The translations under genes were made by a program, and so were the position numbers. From positions 1 through 39,571 of the forward strand of contig DGPR01000044.1 in NCBI GenBank assembly GCA_002390525.1: a stretch of 39,571 bases of DNA. Direction: 5' to 3'. The notes below the pieces were generated by a model. The model was not told where the DNA came from. It made no database searches and saw only the letters and a list, made by a program, of their open reading frames with translations. Within the stretch, counting starts at the first letter, position 1, and every line of letters begins with the position of its first letter. The stretch is from Cellvibrionales bacterium UBA4435 (lineage in GTDB: Bacteria > Pseudomonadota > Gammaproteobacteria > Pseudomonadales > Porticoccaceae). Shown one piece after another: positions 37,645 to 39,571 of this stretch.

Positions 37645-38937
37645 TTGAACGACACCTCCATAGAACTACTATTTTCAATTCTTGTAGGCCTGATAATACT
37701 ATCAGCATTTTTTTCCAGCTCAGAAACCGCAATGATGTCTCTAAATCGGTATAGATTAGATCATCTCAAAAAAAACCATCGTGGAGCACGAAAAGCTCAC
37801 AAACTTTTAAAACGGCCAGATAGGCTTATTGGTATTATTTTAATTGGTAACAATCTCACTCATATCCTTTGTTCAGCAATTGCAACAGTCATAGCATTCC
37901 GGCTTTATGGTGATGCTGGTATATTTATCGGCACAATATTATTGACATTAGCAGTACTCATATTTGCCGAAGTAACACCAAAAACGGTAGCAGCAATACA
38001 TCCAGAAGGTATCGCTTTTTTCTCTAGCCACATTCTTAAGCCTCTACTGATATTATTTTACCCGTTTGTATGGCTAGTAAATCAACTTTCAAATGGATTG
38101 CTAAAAGTATTTGGTATCAACCCGAATAAAAGTAGAGATGATGGCTTAAGTAAAGATGAGCTCAGAACAGTTGTAGGAGTGTCTAGCAAAAAAATACCTG
38201 AGCAAGAAAATATGTTAATAAACATTTTAGATCTTGAGGAAATTACAGTTAATGACATTATGGTGCCACGTAATGAGATTGTAGGGCTTAATCTTGATAA
38301 TAAGAAAGATGGCATCCTCGATACTATAATAAATTGTGGCTATACGCGTATTCCAATTTTTAGAGGTGACATAAATCAGATTGAAGGAATTCTTCATATG
38401 AAAAATGTCCCTAGATTACTTCGTATGGGGGGAGAGGGACTTACACAAAGAGCTATCAAAAGATTTTCTCGAGAACCATATTTTGTACCAAAAAATACCC
38501 CACTTAATAAGCAGTTGTTAAATTTTAAGCTCAATCAAAGGCGTATAGCAGTCGTTGTTGACGAGTATGGTGAGATTGAGGGACTCGTTACCCTAGAAGA
38601 TATTTTAGAGGAAATTGTTGGGGACTTTACTACCAATAAAGCTGAAGATGAAAACCCTGGTATGGCTATAATCAAGAATGATTTTTTTGAAATTGATGGA
38701 TCTCAAACTATACGAGAAATAAACAAGGAGGCTAGCTGGGATCTTCCCACTGACGGTCCAAAGACATTAAGTGGTCTAGTGCTTGAGTATCTTGAAAACA
38801 TACCAGATGGTAATGTGTCACTAACTATTGAAAATTATCGTATTGAGACCATATCACTAAGTGACAAAAGTGTTACAAAGTTACAAGTGAAGCAACTGAT
38901 GAAAAAAATTGAGCAGGAAGAGGAAGATGGTATCTAG
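37645..38937 (+). CDS. corB: CNNM/CorB-type transporter-associated membrane protein (HlyC/CorC family)
   Basis: A 430-aa protein with an N-terminal DUF21/CNNM membrane domain (about 1-185, with SAFFSSSETAMMSLNRYRL), a CBS pair (about 205-330, including NDIMVPRNEIVGL and VVVDEYGEIEGLVTLEDILEE) and a C-terminal CorC_HlyC domain. The family is linked to magnesium and cobalt resistance or efflux. The start is TTG at 37645; AAAAAGG lies about 12 nt upstream. It is accepted because MNDTSIELLFSILVGLIIL matches the family N-terminus and the next Met falls inside the conserved SSET block. It follows ypjD by 77 bp, a common pairing. Symbol corB (also yfjD) is by similarity. Confidence 0.92.
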   Translation: MNDTSIELLFSILVGLIILSAFFSSSETAMMSLNRYRLDHLKKNHRGARKAHKLLKRPDRLIGIILIGNNLTHILCSAIATVIAFRLYGDAGIFIGTILLTLAVLIFAEVTPKTVAAIHPEGIAFFSSHILKPLLILFYPFVWLVNQLSNGLLKVFGINPNKSRDDGLSKDELRTVVGVSSKKIPEQENMLINILDLEEITVNDIMVPRNEIVGLNLDNKKDGILDTIINCGYTRIPIFRGDINQIEGILHMKNVPRLLRMGGEGLTQRAIKRFSREPYFVPKNTPLNKQLLNFKLNQRRIAVVVDEYGEIEGLVTLEDILEEIVGDFTTNKAEDENPGMAIIKNDFFEIDGSQTIREINKEASWDLPTDGPKTLSGLVLEYLENIPDGNVSLTIENYRIETISLSDKSVTKLQVKQLMKKIEQEEEDGI

Positions 38938-38991
38938 CGATACCTCCCAAGTGAGGAAAATAACCAGTCGCAACACAATCAAAATGCTACT

Positions 38992-39174
38992 TTAGGCAAA
39001 AGGATTATTTTTTTTTGCTCTTTGAGAAGCAATTTCTATAACCTCATGTCGCTCAGTATCATCCATCAACATCCATTCTCTGATTTCCCGAGAGTTACGG
39101 TGACATCCGATACAAAGATCTTCTTCATTCATAGAGCAAACTGAAACACATGGTGATGGAATCATGCCAGACAT
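38992..39174 (-). CDS. DUF1289 family small cysteine-rich protein
   Basis: A 60-aa protein with the DUF1289 pattern: PSPCVSVCSMNEEDLCIGCH, giving Cys9, 13, 21 and 24, followed by R-x-x-x-EIREWMLMDDTER. The four cysteines could bind a metal or an iron-sulfur cluster, but the function of the family is unknown. The ATG has a modest TGGAAA upstream. It is convergent with corB (54 bp) and divergent from the NUDIX gene. Confidence 0.88.
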   Translation of the reverse strand: MSGMIPSPCVSVCSMNEEDLCIGCHRNSREIREWMLMDDTERHEVIEIASQRAKKNNPFA

Positions 39175-39320
39175 ATTTTTCCAAAAGTTTAAATATAATT
39201 TTTTAAATTATTGAACAAATTTTACTAGGTTACAACATGAAAATTCTCTTGCATAGATATCACAATTCTCACTCAGAATTATATATACTCAATACTCAAT
39301 AATTTTAATGGCAAAGTCTT

Positions 39321-39571
39321 ATGAATTTTTGTAGCAACTGCGGGAGTCCAACTAGCCAGAGAATACCTCTTGGGGACAATAGAAATCGTGATGTTTGCAT
39401 TAAATGTGATGCTATTTTTTACCAAAACCCAAAAATTATAGCTGGATGTGTTCCGACATTTAATAACAAAGTATTATTATGCAAAAGAGCTATAGAGCCA
39501 CGCTCGGGTTTCTGGACCCTTCCAGCTGGTTTTATGGAAAACCATGAAACTTGTCTAGGAGCTGCACTACG
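39321..39571 (+). CDS. zinc-ribbon NUDIX hydrolase, N-terminal part (cut by window edge)
   Basis: The first 83 codons are present. They begin [10 protein letters not shown] and continue to VCIKCD, a four-cysteine zinc ribbon, then the NUDIX beta strands ([20 protein letters not shown]) and the first half of the NUDIX box, [15 protein letters not shown], with the spacing of G-x5-E-x7-R. The rest, including the catalytic EE, is outside the window. Members with this N-terminal ribbon are small pyrophosphohydrolases of varied substrate. The ATG at 39321 is the only usable start, since the ATG at 39308 is in a frame that stops at once. Confidence 0.9.
   Translation, partial: MNFCSNCGSPTSQRIPLGDNRNRDVCIKCDAIFYQNPKIIAGCVPTFNNKVLLCKRAIEPRSGFWTLPAGFMENHETCLGAAL

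Overview
The window is a continuous, densely packed, AT-rich chromosomal segment (about one third G+C by eye) from a gammaproteobacterium. The evidence is the gene content and order: queA-tgt-secD-secF, lptF/lptG divergent from pepA-holC-valS, prfB-lysS, xerD-dsbC-hom-thrC-recJ and ffh/rpsP-rimM-trmD-rplS are all arrangements typical of Gammaproteobacteria. An azurin, a PHA-system protein, a HopJ-family protein, DUF1289 and a YpjD/CcsA-like protein fit a free-living, probably aquatic member with a compact genome. I cannot name a genus. No insertion sequence, prophage, CRISPR array or integrase other than the housekeeping XerD is visible.

Layout. 1-2732 (minus): a truncated small protein, aspS, and a HIT-family gene. 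2746-4497 (plus): proS. 4529-9684 (minus): queA-tgt-secD-secF, without yajC. 9769-10657 (plus): tRNA-Leu(CAA) with a clear promoter, then a one-domain voltage-gated cation channel gene. 10665-12675 is the accessory patch: a strong hairpin, azurin, an S24/S26-peptidase-like fragment, a 53-residue membrane microprotein, a 296-bp divergent regulatory region with a Fur-like palindrome, a secreted orphan protein and a PHA-system protein. 12847-13320 is an RDD membrane protein. 13363-15800 (minus) is lptF-lptG. 15900-20748 (plus) is pepA-holC-valS. 20787-23462 (minus) is prfB-lysS, with the programmed RF2 frameshift. 23694-25595 (plus) is uup. 25585-32685 (minus) is one long run, xerD-dsbC-hom-thrC-hopJ-(unknown)-recJ. 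32790-34906 (minus) is rpsP-rimM-trmD-rplS, closed by a textbook terminator, with ffh behind it at 35079-36476. 36761-38937 (plus) is ypjD-corB. The right end has a DUF1289 gene (minus) and the start of a zinc-ribbon NUDIX gene (plus).

Most genes serve translation (four aminoacyl-tRNA synthetases, RF2, queuosine synthesis, ribosomal proteins and their maturation factors), membrane protein insertion and secretion (Ffh, SecDF), LPS export (LptFG), DNA maintenance (RecJ, XerD, HolC), threonine synthesis and periplasmic disulfide repair. The window is therefore largely ordinary core genome, and I see no clear new multi-gene system. The stretches that deserve a second look are the channel, whose selectivity filter has its acidic residue displaced; the 11.2-12.0 kb patch, where a microprotein overlaps a peptidase-like reading frame lacking its serine box beside a palindromic operator candidate; an LptG with about 90 extra N-terminal residues; and frequent TTG start codons. 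Several starts below differ from the longest open frame and are explained in their entries.
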